NCBI GenBank assembly: GCA_910583835.1
Contig: CAJTYM010000007.1
Span: 1-64,000, forward strand
Direction of reading: 5' to 3'
Source: an uncultured Lachnospiraceae bacterium
GTDB lineage: Bacteria; Bacillota; Clostridia; Lachnospirales; Lachnospiraceae
DNA length: 64,000 nucleotides
Positions 1 through 6,909 of this stretch are shown one piece after another. Under the pieces are notes generated by a model, which had not been told where the DNA came from, searched no databases, and was given only the letters and a program-made list of their open reading frames with translations. The first letter of the stretch is position 1; each line of letters starts with the position of its first letter. The position numbers were made by a program, and so were the translations under genes.

Positions 1-104
1 ACCAAAAAGGAGCCATTTATTTCCAAAAACACAAACTTATTTACACTACCCTTTTACAATAGCTGATTCCATTCTGCCACCCTCTTAAAACAAATATGCC
101 CAAC

Positions 105-866
105 TCAAGCAAGACTTTTATCTGAAGACGTATTTGCTGTACCTTTAAATTCTTCCATAGTTTCTGAAGTTTCTGAATTAATGCCCTCTCTCTTCAAAAC
201 ACTGCTAATAGTATGTAAAATAATCTTCCAGTCTCCCAAAAAACTAATATGATCTACATAGTAAACATCTTTATCAAATTTATCTTCCCAGGTCAATGCG
301 TTCCGTCCATGTACCTGCGCATACCCCGTAAGTCCTGGCCTTACTTCATGACGCCTCGCCTGATGTTCGGTATATAGAGGCAGATATCGTACCAAAAGAG
401 GTCTCGGTCCTACTATAGACAAAGTGCCATTCAATATATTCCATAATTCCGGCAGTTCATCCAAAGACGTGGACCGAAGAAATCTGCCGAACTTTGTAAG
501 CCTAACTCCATCCGGAAGCAGTTCTCCATTTTCATCTCTGTCCTCAGTCATGGTACGAAATTTATACAAGACAAATACTTTACCGCCAAGACCTGGTCGC
601 TCCTGTTTAAATATGACAGGTGAACCAAGTTTTAAACGAACTAAAATGGCTACTAACAACATTACAGGGGACAAGAAAATAATTCCCAAAACTGCACAAC
701 AAAAATCCTGCGGACGTTTTATGTATTTCTCATATATATTTTGTTTATGAGTGTTTACAGCCTTGCCAGCTAACTTATCTTTACCTCTCTTTTGTCTATT
801 AACCCAAAAGATACTTAGTAAAGCAATGATTGCAACAGCTATTTCAAATTTCTTCCTATTTTTCAT
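105..866 (-). CDS. pglC: PglC-type initiating sugar-phosphate transferase
   Basis: Monotopic phosphoglycosyltransferase that moves a phospho-sugar from a UDP-sugar to undecaprenyl phosphate, the first membrane step of glycan assembly. The family signatures are visible: the re-entrant hydrophobic helix at about residues 57-77, KFRTMT, DELPELWNIL, GPRPLL and GLTGYAQVHGRN. At 253 aa it is longer than the roughly 200 aa of Campylobacter PglC because of an extra N-terminal hydrophobic stretch (about residues 7-24) and basic linker. The ATG at 866 follows AAAGG. It is the last gene of the neuD-pglD-pglC group, 11 nt after pglD, and with pglF and pglE at 5.7-8.8 kb it completes a bacillosamine-type set. 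The substrate is inferred from these neighbours; a UDP-Gal or UDP-GlcNAc transferase cannot be excluded. Confidence 0.9.
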   Translation of the reverse strand: MKNRKKFEIAVAIIALLSIFWVNRQKRGKDKLAGKAVNTHKQNIYEKYIKRPQDFCCAVLGIIFLSPVMLLVAILVRLKLGSPVIFKQERPGLGGKVFVLYKFRTMTEDRDENGELLPDGVRLTKFGRFLRSTSLDELPELWNILNGTLSIVGPRPLLVRYLPLYTEHQARRHEVRPGLTGYAQVHGRNALTWEDKFDKDVYYVDHISFLGDWKIILHTISSVLKREGINSETSETMEEFKGTANTSSDKSLA

Positions 867-877
867 TTAACCTTTAC

Positions 878-1552
878 CTACCGTTTAGTTAATTTTGTTG
901 CCGGAACTCCCACATAAACTCCGTTCTCTACAATGTCCTCTACTACCACAGCCCCTGCCCCAATCATTACATCCTCACAGATCTTCACATTATTTCTTAC
1001 TACTGCGCCTGCTCCTATCCATGTACCATTTCCAACTTCCACATTCCCCGCCAAATGAGCGCCTACCGCAATATGTACATAATCTCCAATTCGACAATCA
1101 TGGTCTATCGAGGCCGCTGTATTTACAATAACGCCCTTCCCTATCAACGTACCCACCTGAATAGTTGCCCCTGCCATAACAACAGTGCCTCTCCCTATTT
1201 CTGGTATTTCCATTGGCAAATTTGCTTGAGGATGAATCAAAGATATGACAGAAACTCCCGCCGCTTCGTATGATTCCTGCAGCCGTTTGCGGCTACCAGG
1301 ATCACCAATGGCAATGAATACATCACATTCCTTTTTATAGTTAAAAACTTCTTTACTTCCCCCTAGAACAGAGCCATCTTCCTTATAATTAGAATCATCA
1401 TCTAAAAATTGTATTCTTCGATAACAATTTATTTGAGAAGCAAGTTCCCTTACTACTCTTCCATGCCCACCATTTCCAACTATTAAAAGTTTCCCATACC
1501 CCCCGGTTATTTTGCGGGTTTTGCGGGAATCCCCACAGCTACACACCCGCAA
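878..1552 (-). CDS. pglD: PglD-like UDP-4-amino-sugar N-acetyltransferase (NeuD family)
   Basis: Acetyl-CoA-dependent acetyltransferase that would acetylate the 4-amino group made by PglE. An N-terminal Rossmann-like nucleotide-sugar-binding region (LLIVGNGGHGRVV) is followed by a left-handed beta-helix of hexapeptide repeats. NTAASIDHDCRIGDYVHI contains the family's catalytic His in the HDC motif, and the C-terminus VGVPATK is typical. The start is uncertain. The frame opens with a TTG at 1552 that overlaps the upstream acyltransferase gene by 46 nt, a GTG lies two codons later, and there is no in-frame ATG before the conserved Rossmann strand and no obvious ribosome-binding site. Translational coupling to the upstream gene is likely. 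Confidence 0.82.
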   Translation of the reverse strand: MRVCSCGDSRKTRKITGGYGKLLIVGNGGHGRVVRELASQINCYRRIQFLDDDSNYKEDGSVLGGSKEVFNYKKECDVFIAIGDPGSRKRLQESYEAAGVSVISLIHPQANLPMEIPEIGRGTVVMAGATIQVGTLIGKGVIVNTAASIDHDCRIGDYVHIAVGAHLAGNVEVGNGTWIGAGAVVRNNVKICEDVMIGAGAVVVEDIVENGVYVGVPATKLTKR

Positions 1553-2142
1553 GGAATGGGGCGCACCACAACAGCGCCAGCCCCCACTATGCTGTCTTCT
1601 CCAATTCTAATACCTTGAATAATTTTACTTCCAGTCCCTAATTCCGTCCTCTGTTCTACAAGGACATTTCCTGAAATATTTACTCCTGGATAAACTGTCA
1701 CAAAAGATTTCAGAACAGCGTCATGACCCACTGTGCAGGATAAATTTACAATTACAAAATCTTCGATTGTAATATTTACCGTCAGTATATTTCCTGCGCA
1801 AATAATATTTCCCTCTCCAATTGACACCTTATCAGAAATCTGCACGTTGGAATCAATCAAATTGGGAAATTGGAAATCTCCAATTTCTTTTATCGTTGCC
1901 ACAATCTTTTCTCTTGTCTTTGAATTCCCAACTGCAACTGCGACTGCTGTATCAAAATCATATTCTCTTAACTTTTCTATTCCGCCCAGCACCCTATAAC
2001 TATTAATCTCCGTCCCTTCTTCCACGCCATCATCCAAATAGCCTTCGATTTCCCAACTTGGTATTTTCTTATTGATTCGTTCAATTAACCACTGAACTTC
2101 TCTCCCAAATCCTCCAGCCCCATATATCAATATTTTTCTCAT
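1507..2142 (-). CDS. NeuD-family sugar O/N-acyltransferase
   Basis: Second NeuD/PglD-family protein, in tandem with pglD but clearly diverged from it. It has an N-terminal ILIYGAGGFGREV nucleotide-sugar-binding fold and C-terminal hexapeptide repeats with a GHDA motif in place of HDC. The ATG at 2142 is chosen because GGAGAG lies 7 nt upstream; a longer reading from 2169 lacks this. It is the first minus-strand gene after the regulator cassette, so it must have its own promoter or be read through from far upstream. It may acylate another position of the same amino sugar or a different sugar. The acyl donor and position cannot be told from the sequence. Confidence 0.75.
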   Translation of the reverse strand: MRKILIYGAGGFGREVQWLIERINKKIPSWEIEGYLDDGVEEGTEINSYRVLGGIEKLREYDFDTAVAVAVGNSKTREKIVATIKEIGDFQFPNLIDSNVQISDKVSIGEGNIICAGNILTVNITIEDFVIVNLSCTVGHDAVLKSFVTVYPGVNISGNVLVEQRTELGTGSKIIQGIRIGEDSIVGAGAVVVRPIPCGCVAVGIPAKPAK

Positions 2143-2254
2143 CAAATTCTCTCCACTATGTCCATGCAAATTTATGAAAATTTATCTATTCCCACTATAC
2201 ATTCTTTCTCAAATCATAAAAAACTACATATTTTTACTGCCAAGCATCCACTCA

Positions 2255-2493
2255 TTCACATTCTACTATACTTCCCCCTCATTTACAATCAGCACTTTTA
2301 TAAATATATTCATAAACTGACCTATATATCTGTGAAAAATTTTTGAGTCTCTGTTCGCGTATTATTTTTCCGCTGTTCGCGCATTTTCTGCTGATACAAT
2401 ACGCATTTTATTATCATTAGTGAAAGATACAAACACATTTTATTTTATGAAAATGGAGGTATTACTATGGAATTCAATGTCCGTCTTGGAAAT
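2255..2493. repeat. Left copy of duplicated regulator upstream region
   Basis: This stretch includes the spacer between the neuD-like gene and xre1 and the first 27 nt of xre1. It recurs at 5102-5334. From 2373 to 2493 the two copies align without gaps (constant offset 2841), differing at scattered positions; further upstream the offset changes to 2847. The repeat carries the half-sites, the GGAGG ribosome-binding site and the start codon, so a whole control region has been duplicated. The A+T-rich 2143-2254 part of the gap shows no other gene. Confidence 0.85.
2351..2384. promoter_or_regulatory. Putative XRE operator: paired half-sites 22 bp apart
   Basis: CTGTTCGCGTAT at 2351-2362 and CTGTTCGCGCAT at 2373-2384 are direct repeats exactly 22 bp apart, about two helical turns. 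The second half-site recurs unchanged upstream of xre2 and with one change upstream of the truncated xre copy, each with a degenerate partner 22 bp before it. Recurrence before each of these regulator starts suggests an autoregulatory operator. Binding by the XRE proteins is inferred. Confidence 0.5.
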
Positions 2494-2802
2494 CTGATTG
2501 AAGAAAGCGATGTGACACAAAGACAGTTGGCTTTTGACCTTCATATTGCCAGTTCCACGATAAACGGCTATATCAGCGGTTACCGAGAACCGGATTTCGC
2601 GATGCTTATCCGGCTGGCAGCTTACTTTGACGTATCCGCTGATTACCTGCTAGGACTTTCTGATGAGAAAAGACCAGCCCCTTCTTCGCTGAATTTTGCC
2701 GAATCTGAACTAATCCGGCTTTACCGTTCCCTCACACCGGAACGCCGGGAGCTCCTCAGCGGACAGGCCAAATTCTACCACAGCCTTCCGGAATCAGACT
2801 AA
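2467..2802 (+). CDS. XRE-family transcriptional regulator, copy 1
   Basis: Small (111 aa) Cro/cI-type helix-turn-helix protein. The HTH lies at about residues 7-61, with the recognition helix around ASSTINGYISGYREPD, followed by the YLLGLSDEK segment common in Firmicute XRE regulators and a short C-terminal helix ending KFYHSLPESD. The ATG is preceded by GGAGG at optimal spacing. It is transcribed opposite to the surrounding glycan genes and followed by paralogue xre2. Its targets are unknown; the repeated half-sites just upstream suggest that it or its paralogues bind there. Confidence 0.9.
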   Translation: MEFNVRLGNLIEESDVTQRQLAFDLHIASSTINGYISGYREPDFAMLIRLAAYFDVSADYLLGLSDEKRPAPSSLNFAESELIRLYRSLTPERRELLSGQAKFYHSLPESD

Positions 2803-2811
2803 AGGCCAACT

Positions 2812-2845
2812 CTTATCGCGTATCACTTTTCCGCTGTTCGCGCAT
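2812..2845. promoter_or_regulatory. Putative XRE operator upstream of copy 2
   Basis: CTGTTCGCGCAT at 2834-2845 is identical to the downstream half-site before xre1. A degenerate partner (CTTATCGCGTAT, 2812-2823) lies exactly 22 bp earlier. It sits between xre1 and xre2, so xre2 may have its own regulated promoter. Confidence 0.45.
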
Positions 2846-2920
2846 TTTCCGATTGTAAAACGAATATCCCTTTAAGATTAAGGAACAGTTACATAAACAA
2901 ATGAATGGAGGTATTATCAC

Positions 2921-3256
2921 ATGGATTTTAATATCCGCCTTGAAAACCTGATTGAGGAAAAAAATGTGTCACAGAAACAGCTGGCTATCGACATGCACGT
3001 TTCCAAGTCCACGATAAACGGCTATATCACCGGCTACCGGGAACCGGATTTCGAGATGCTCGTCAGGCTGGCAATTTACCTGGATTCATCCACGGATTAC
3101 CTGTTAGGGCTTTCCGATGAGAAGAAACCTGCCCCATCTACATTGGATGCGGACGAAGCTGAGCTCATCCGCCTCTATCGCACCTTGATTCCCAAGCAAA
3201 AAAGCATCGTAAAAAGGCAGGTTAAATTCTTCCATGAACATCCTGAAGATAGATAG
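2921..3256 (+). CDS. XRE-family transcriptional regulator, copy 2
   Basis: Paralogue of xre1 with the same length and architecture (HTH at about residues 7-61, then YLLGLSDEK, then a C-terminal helix). Its C-terminal end KFFHEHPEDR and the LIRLYRTLIPK segment differ from xre1 and match copy 3. ATG follows AATGGAGG. It is separated from xre1 by 118 nt containing the half-site pair, and converges on the DUF1703-type gene. Possible roles are autoregulation or control of the neighbouring ATPase gene; neither is shown by the sequence. Confidence 0.9.
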   Translation: MDFNIRLENLIEEKNVSQKQLAIDMHVSKSTINGYITGYREPDFEMLVRLAIYLDSSTDYLLGLSDEKKPAPSTLDADEAELIRLYRTLIPKQKSIVKRQVKFFHEHPEDR

Positions 3257-3294
3257 GGATGGATGGGCACACTGACGTGCACATATCTGCTTTT

Positions 3295-3330
3295 CTATCA
3301 TGGGAAACGCAAAGCCGTTTCCTATGATAG
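3295..3330. terminator. Hairpin between convergent genes
   Basis: A 15-bp inverted repeat (3295-3309 with 3316-3330, one G-T pair, 6-nt loop) lies between xre2 and the convergent ATPase gene and overlaps the ATPase stop codon. Neither strand has a convincing T-run after the stem. It may be a bidirectional terminator or an mRNA 3'-end stabiliser. Confidence 0.45.
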
Positions 3331-5034
3331 AGTTTCCCCAATCCCCACCACGCATTCCTTACGGTAGAAACATATCCCATATGCCAATATGTCCTCATAC
3401 CCCTCATGCCTCAGCCTCTCACAGTACTTCTTCTCCTCTATCTGGCGAAGCGCCTCCCCACAGCATTTCTCCATATCCTGGAAATCCCTCGCAACCTTAA
3501 TCTCTAAGACGACTGCACGTCCCTTGCGTATCCGGGGGGTCTTCAAGACGATGTCCGCACGTCCGAGGCCGGTCTCCCGGTTGGACAGTACGCGGTACTT
3601 ACCGTTCAGCCCCAGCAGCCCTGCCAAAAAGCCATGGTAGTAGCTCTCCCCATAGTCGAAGTAGCTGATGGTCCGCTCCAGGAACCCGCATATTTCCTGC
3701 TCCATCGTCTCCGTGTCGCCCTTTTCTATCGCCGCGTAAAGGGGGGCAACCTGAAATCCTTTCTTTTTCTTGTCGAACCAGCTGCGGATGGTATTCTTAT
3801 ATATATAGGAAACTTCCATATTGGGGACTGCCATCTCCACCAGGCATTCCTCCCCCTCCATACGCATGGACACCTTCTTCAGGTATCCGGTGAAAAACAG
3901 GAAGTTCCACAGGTTGTCTTCGGCATCATAGATGCTGTCATAAGTAATGTCCTCATGGATGGGCTTCTCCACCGTACCGCCGTTCAACAGGCGCTCCAGC
4001 TGCTCTTTCATCTGCCCGTCCTCATCATCTGCGTAATCCACAAGGCTCCTCACGATACTGTTGGAGCTGGTGTTTGCCCAGTAAGGCTTGGGGAACGCCT
4101 GGGGGTTGGTACAGATGGCATCCATACGGTTGAGTATACTCCATGGGTTATAGACCTCCGTTTCCCCAAAACAATAGCCGTCATACCATCTCCTAACCTC
4201 CTCAAAGCTGCTTTCCCTTCCGTAAAAGGACAGCATCTCACGGACTTCCTTCTCTGTGAATCCGAAATGCTCACTGTAGCTTTCATCCAGGACAGAGCAC
4301 ATCTTCAAATTGTTAAGCCCGGTAAAGATGGATTCCCGCGACACCCTCAGGCAGCCGGTAACCACCGCAAACTCCAGGTAAGGGTTCGTCTTCAGCGCGG
4401 ACTCGAACAGGGAACGGATGAACCCTACCATCTCCTCATAATACCCATTGAAATAGGAACTTTCAAGCGGGACGTCATACTCGTCAATCAGGATGATGCA
4501 TTTCCTGCCATATGCTTCAAAAAGGCATTTCGACAAGAACGCAAGGCTGGTAAAATAGTCCGTGTCTTCTGCCCTTCTCCCTCGGACTGCCCGATATTTC
4601 TCAACATCTTCTGGATTCTTTAACCGCTCCAGCACTGCCTCCTCGTGCCTGTCGAACTCTTCCGCTATGGCTTCCCTCAGGCAGGCATAGGCTATCTTAT
4701 AATTGTTCTGCTTGGCAGATTTCAGCGTCAGCATGACCACCGGATACTGCCCCATCGCTGCCGTATACGCTTCCCCCGCCTCCATAATGGCAAGCCCCCT
4801 GAAAAGTTCGGCATTCTTACAGTTCTTGTTCGCATCCCCGGTGTCCTCAAAATAGTATTTCAGCATGCTGAGGTTCAAGGTCTTCCCAAAGCGCCTGGGG
4901 CGGGTAAACAAATTTACCTTTCCTTTCTTATCGAGCAGCTCTTTTATCATCAATGTCTTATCTGCATAATAATACCCCTTATCAAAAATATTCTCAAAAT
5001 CATCTACGCCAATCGGCAACGGCTTAAATGCCAT
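3322..5034 (-). CDS. AAA-ATPase-like / PD-(D/E)XK protein (DUF1703 type)
   Basis: An N-terminal AAA-ATPase-like domain (PF09820 type) begins PLPIGVDDFENI and has a Walker A-like RPRRFGKT and a Walker B ILIDEYDVP. The C-terminal part, with an R-AD-VL...VVLEIKVA pattern, resembles the PD-(D/E)XK nuclease fold of the DUF1703/PDDEXK_9 family. The 570-aa length is usual. The ATG at 5034 follows AGAGGTGG; an upstream in-frame GTG at 5043 lies inside that ribosome-binding site and is less likely. Such genes are often present in many copies in Lachnospiraceae and Bacteroidetes, and their function is not established. Here it lies inverted between two copies of the xre control region. Confidence 0.85.
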   Translation of the reverse strand: MAFKPLPIGVDDFENIFDKGYYYADKTLMIKELLDKKGKVNLFTRPRRFGKTLNLSMLKYYFEDTGDANKNCKNAELFRGLAIMEAGEAYTAAMGQYPVVMLTLKSAKQNNYKIAYACLREAIAEEFDRHEEAVLERLKNPEDVEKYRAVRGRRAEDTDYFTSLAFLSKCLFEAYGRKCIILIDEYDVPLESSYFNGYYEEMVGFIRSLFESALKTNPYLEFAVVTGCLRVSRESIFTGLNNLKMCSVLDESYSEHFGFTEKEVREMLSFYGRESSFEEVRRWYDGYCFGETEVYNPWSILNRMDAICTNPQAFPKPYWANTSSNSIVRSLVDYADDEDGQMKEQLERLLNGGTVEKPIHEDITYDSIYDAEDNLWNFLFFTGYLKKVSMRMEGEECLVEMAVPNMEVSYIYKNTIRSWFDKKKKGFQVAPLYAAIEKGDTETMEQEICGFLERTISYFDYGESYYHGFLAGLLGLNGKYRVLSNRETGLGRADIVLKTPRIRKGRAVVLEIKVARDFQDMEKCCGEALRQIEEKKYCERLRHEGYEDILAYGICFYRKECVVGIGETLS

Positions 5035-5101
5035 ATTTTCCACCTCTCTTCTGCCAATCGTTATAATTCCACATCCTGCCGGCGTGCTGCCTGGCAGCTT
5101 A

Positions 5102-5334
5102 CCCTCATTCTACTATACTTCTCCCTCATTTACAATCAGCGCTTTCATAAGATATATGCATAGGCTGGCTGTCCATGTCTGCGCAGGCTCTCCAACCGCA
5201 TACTATTTTTTCGCTATTCGCGCATTTTCCGCTGGGACAATGCACATTTTATTACCATTAGTGAAAGATACAGACACATTTTATTTTATGCAAACGGAGG
5301 TATTACTATGGAATTCAATGTCCGTCTTGGAAAT
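5102..5334. repeat. Right copy of duplicated regulator upstream region
   Basis: Second copy of the 2255-2493 segment: the spacer, the half-site, the ribosome-binding site and the first nine codons of an xre1-like gene. Homology to xre1 stops abruptly inside the coding sequence at about 5334, where the sequence continues with the leader of an xre2-like gene. The rest of this 5035-5307 gap contains no other gene. Confidence 0.85.
5192..5225. promoter_or_regulatory. Putative XRE operator upstream of truncated copy
   Basis: CTATTCGCGCAT at 5214-5225 is the third occurrence of the half-site, one base different from the others. The partner position 22 bp upstream (5192) is strongly degenerate. Confidence 0.4.
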
Positions 5335-5346
5335 TACATCATTTAA
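5308..5346 (+). pseudogene. Truncated xre copy (12 codons)
   Basis: The sequence begins with a start codon and ribosome-binding site identical to those of xre1 and encodes MEFNVRLGN like xre1. It then diverges (YII) into a stop codon. The following bases resemble the leader before xre2 (TTACAT...AATGGAGG), so a deletion seems to have joined codon 9 of an xre1-like gene to the xre2-like leader. The residual ORF ends 20 nt before copy 3 and could act as a translated leader for it. Confidence 0.7.
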
Positions 5347-5366
5347 AAGAATGGAGGTACTACCAC

Positions 5367-5702
5367 ATGGATTTTAACATTCGCCTTGAAAACCTCATTG
5401 AGGAGAAAAATGTGACACAGAAACAGCTGGCCCTTGACCTTCATATTGCCAATTCCACAATTAACGGCTATATCAGCGGTTACAGGGAACCGGATTTTGA
5501 AATGCTCGCCAGGCTGGCAGCTTACTTTGACGTGTCCGCAGATTATCTGCTGGGGCTGTCCGATGAGAAAAGACCTGCCCCATCCGCATTGAATGCGGAC
5601 GAAGCTGAGCTCATCCGCCTCTACCGCACCTTGATTCCCAAGCACAAGAATATCGTAAAGAGGCAGGTGAAATTCTTCCATGAACATCCCAACGATAAAT
5701 AA
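5367..5702 (+). CDS. XRE-family transcriptional regulator, copy 3 (mosaic)
   Basis: Third 111-aa Cro/cI-type regulator. Its first ~15 residues and C-terminal third match copy 2 (MDFNIRLENLIEEKNV; KFFHEHPNDK), while the middle (STINGYISGYREPDF, AAYFDVSADYLLGLSDEKR) matches copy 1. This mosaic pattern points to recombination or gene conversion. ATG follows AATGGAGG. It converges on pglE. The intact reading frame and HTH suggest it is functional. Confidence 0.9.
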   Translation: MDFNIRLENLIEEKNVTQKQLALDLHIANSTINGYISGYREPDFEMLARLAAYFDVSADYLLGLSDEKRPAPSALNADEAELIRLYRTLIPKHKNIVKRQVKFFHEHPNDK

Positions 5703-5708
5703 GGGTAT

Positions 5709-5741
5709 GGGAACTGTGGTAACGTTACTTCCACAGTTCCC
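5709..5741. terminator. Hairpin between xre3 and pglE
   Basis: GGGAACTGTGG (5709-5719) pairs perfectly with CCACAGTTCCC (5731-5741) across an 11-nt loop. The hairpin overlaps the last codons of pglE and lies just after xre3, so it could terminate both convergent transcripts. There is no clear T-run on either side. Confidence 0.45.
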
Positions 5742-6909
5742 GCACCACATCACAGATTCTCTGCAAATCTTCATCGGTCATCTTGCTGTCACTGGGCATA
5801 CAAATGCCACGCGCAAATATCTGCCCGCTGACACTGGAATCCGCGCCGCTCTCCTCCTCTAATATACACAAATCCTGCACCTGTGACACGAAATCACAAC
5901 CTGCAAATATGGGCTGCAGATGCATGGGCTTCCACACGGGGCGGCTTTCCACATCGTCTTCCGCCAACGCCCGCATGATATCCTTCGGTTTTACCGGACA
6001 ATTTTCCGCAAGCTGGAGGACCGACAGCCAGCAGTTGCAGTATGCCTCCTGCGGCATGGGCATAAAAGAAATCCCTGGCAAATCACCAAGATGTTTGCGG
6101 TAATACTCCAAAATATAACGTTTCTTTTCCACGCGCCGGTCCAAAACTTTCAGCTGCCCTCTGCCGATTCCTGCCACAATATTGCTCATACGGTAGTTAT
6201 ATCCGATTTCCGTATGCTGATACCAGGGCGCAGGTTCCCGCGCCTGTGTTGCCCAGTACAGCACCTTCTGGGCTTTCTCCTGTGCATCTTCGGTGTTCAC
6301 CAGCAGCATCCCCCCGCCGGAGCTTGTAATAATCTTATTCCCATTAAAGCTGATGATTCCATAGTCCCCGAACGTGCCCGTATATCTGCCTTGATATACG
6401 GTTCCCAGGCTTTCTGCCGCATCCTCAATTAAAGGCACCTGGTATCTGCCACAAATCTCTTTGATTTCTGCTATCTTCGCGCTGATGCCATAGAGGTGTA
6501 CGACAATGACTGCTTTGGGTCTTCTTCCCATTTTGGCATATTTATCAAATGCCAGTTCCAATGCCTGCGGGCTCATATTCCAAGTCTCCGTCTCACTGTC
6601 AATAAATACCGGCACTGCTCTTTCATAGACTATGGGATTGGCGCTGGCGGAAAAAGTCAGCGACTGGCAGAATACAATATCCCCCTGGCCTACACCTACG
6701 GCTTTCAGAGCCATATGTATGGCAGCCGTGCCGGCAGAAAGCGCTACCGCCCTGCCTGCGCCTAGCTTGCGCACCATCTCATTTTCAAATTCCGTCACAT
6801 TCTTGCCCAGCGGAGCAATCCAGTTGGTGTCAAACGCTTCCTTAATATATTGCTTCTCATATCCCTCCTCGCTCATGTGGGGCGAGGCAAGAAAAATATG
6901 CTGTTTCAT
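5725..6909 (-). CDS. pglE: PglE-like UDP-4-keto-sugar aminotransferase (DegT family)
   Basis: PLP-dependent DegT/DnrJ/EryC1 aminotransferase, expected to convert the 4-keto-6-deoxy sugar made by PglF to a 4-amino sugar. The start MKQHIFLASPHMSEEG resembles PglE and its relatives. LSAGTAAIHMAL, EDAAESLG and SFNGNKIITSSGGG are visible, with K192 as the likely PLP lysine. The ATG at 6909 is preceded by AGGAGG and overlaps the pglF stop codon (ATGA), so the two are probably translationally coupled. At 394 aa it has normal family length. The next pathway genes in this orientation (neuD-like and pglD) lie 3.6 kb away, beyond the xre cassette. Confidence 0.88.
   Translation of the reverse strand: MKQHIFLASPHMSEEGYEKQYIKEAFDTNWIAPLGKNVTEFENEMVRKLGAGRAVALSAGTAAIHMALKAVGVGQGDIVFCQSLTFSASANPIVYERAVPVFIDSETETWNMSPQALELAFDKYAKMGRRPKAVIVVHLYGISAKIAEIKEICGRYQVPLIEDAAESLGTVYQGRYTGTFGDYGIISFNGNKIITSSGGGMLLVNTEDAQEKAQKVLYWATQAREPAPWYQHTEIGYNYRMSNIVAGIGRGQLKVLDRRVEKKRYILEYYRKHLGDLPGISFMPMPQEAYCNCWLSVLQLAENCPVKPKDIMRALAEDDVESRPVWKPMHLQPIFAGCDFVSQVQDLCILEEESGADSSVSGQIFARGICMPSDSKMTDEDLQRICDVVRELWK

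Noticed and set aside
1..60. Possible IS256-type terminal repeat at the left edge
   Set aside because: TTATTTACACTACCC-like sequence recalls such ends, but no transposase is visible and the other end is outside the window.
3634..4623. Long plus-strand open frame (about 330 codons)
   Set aside because: It lies wholly antisense to the DUF1703-type gene, has no recognisable motif, and is explained by the codon composition of the real gene.
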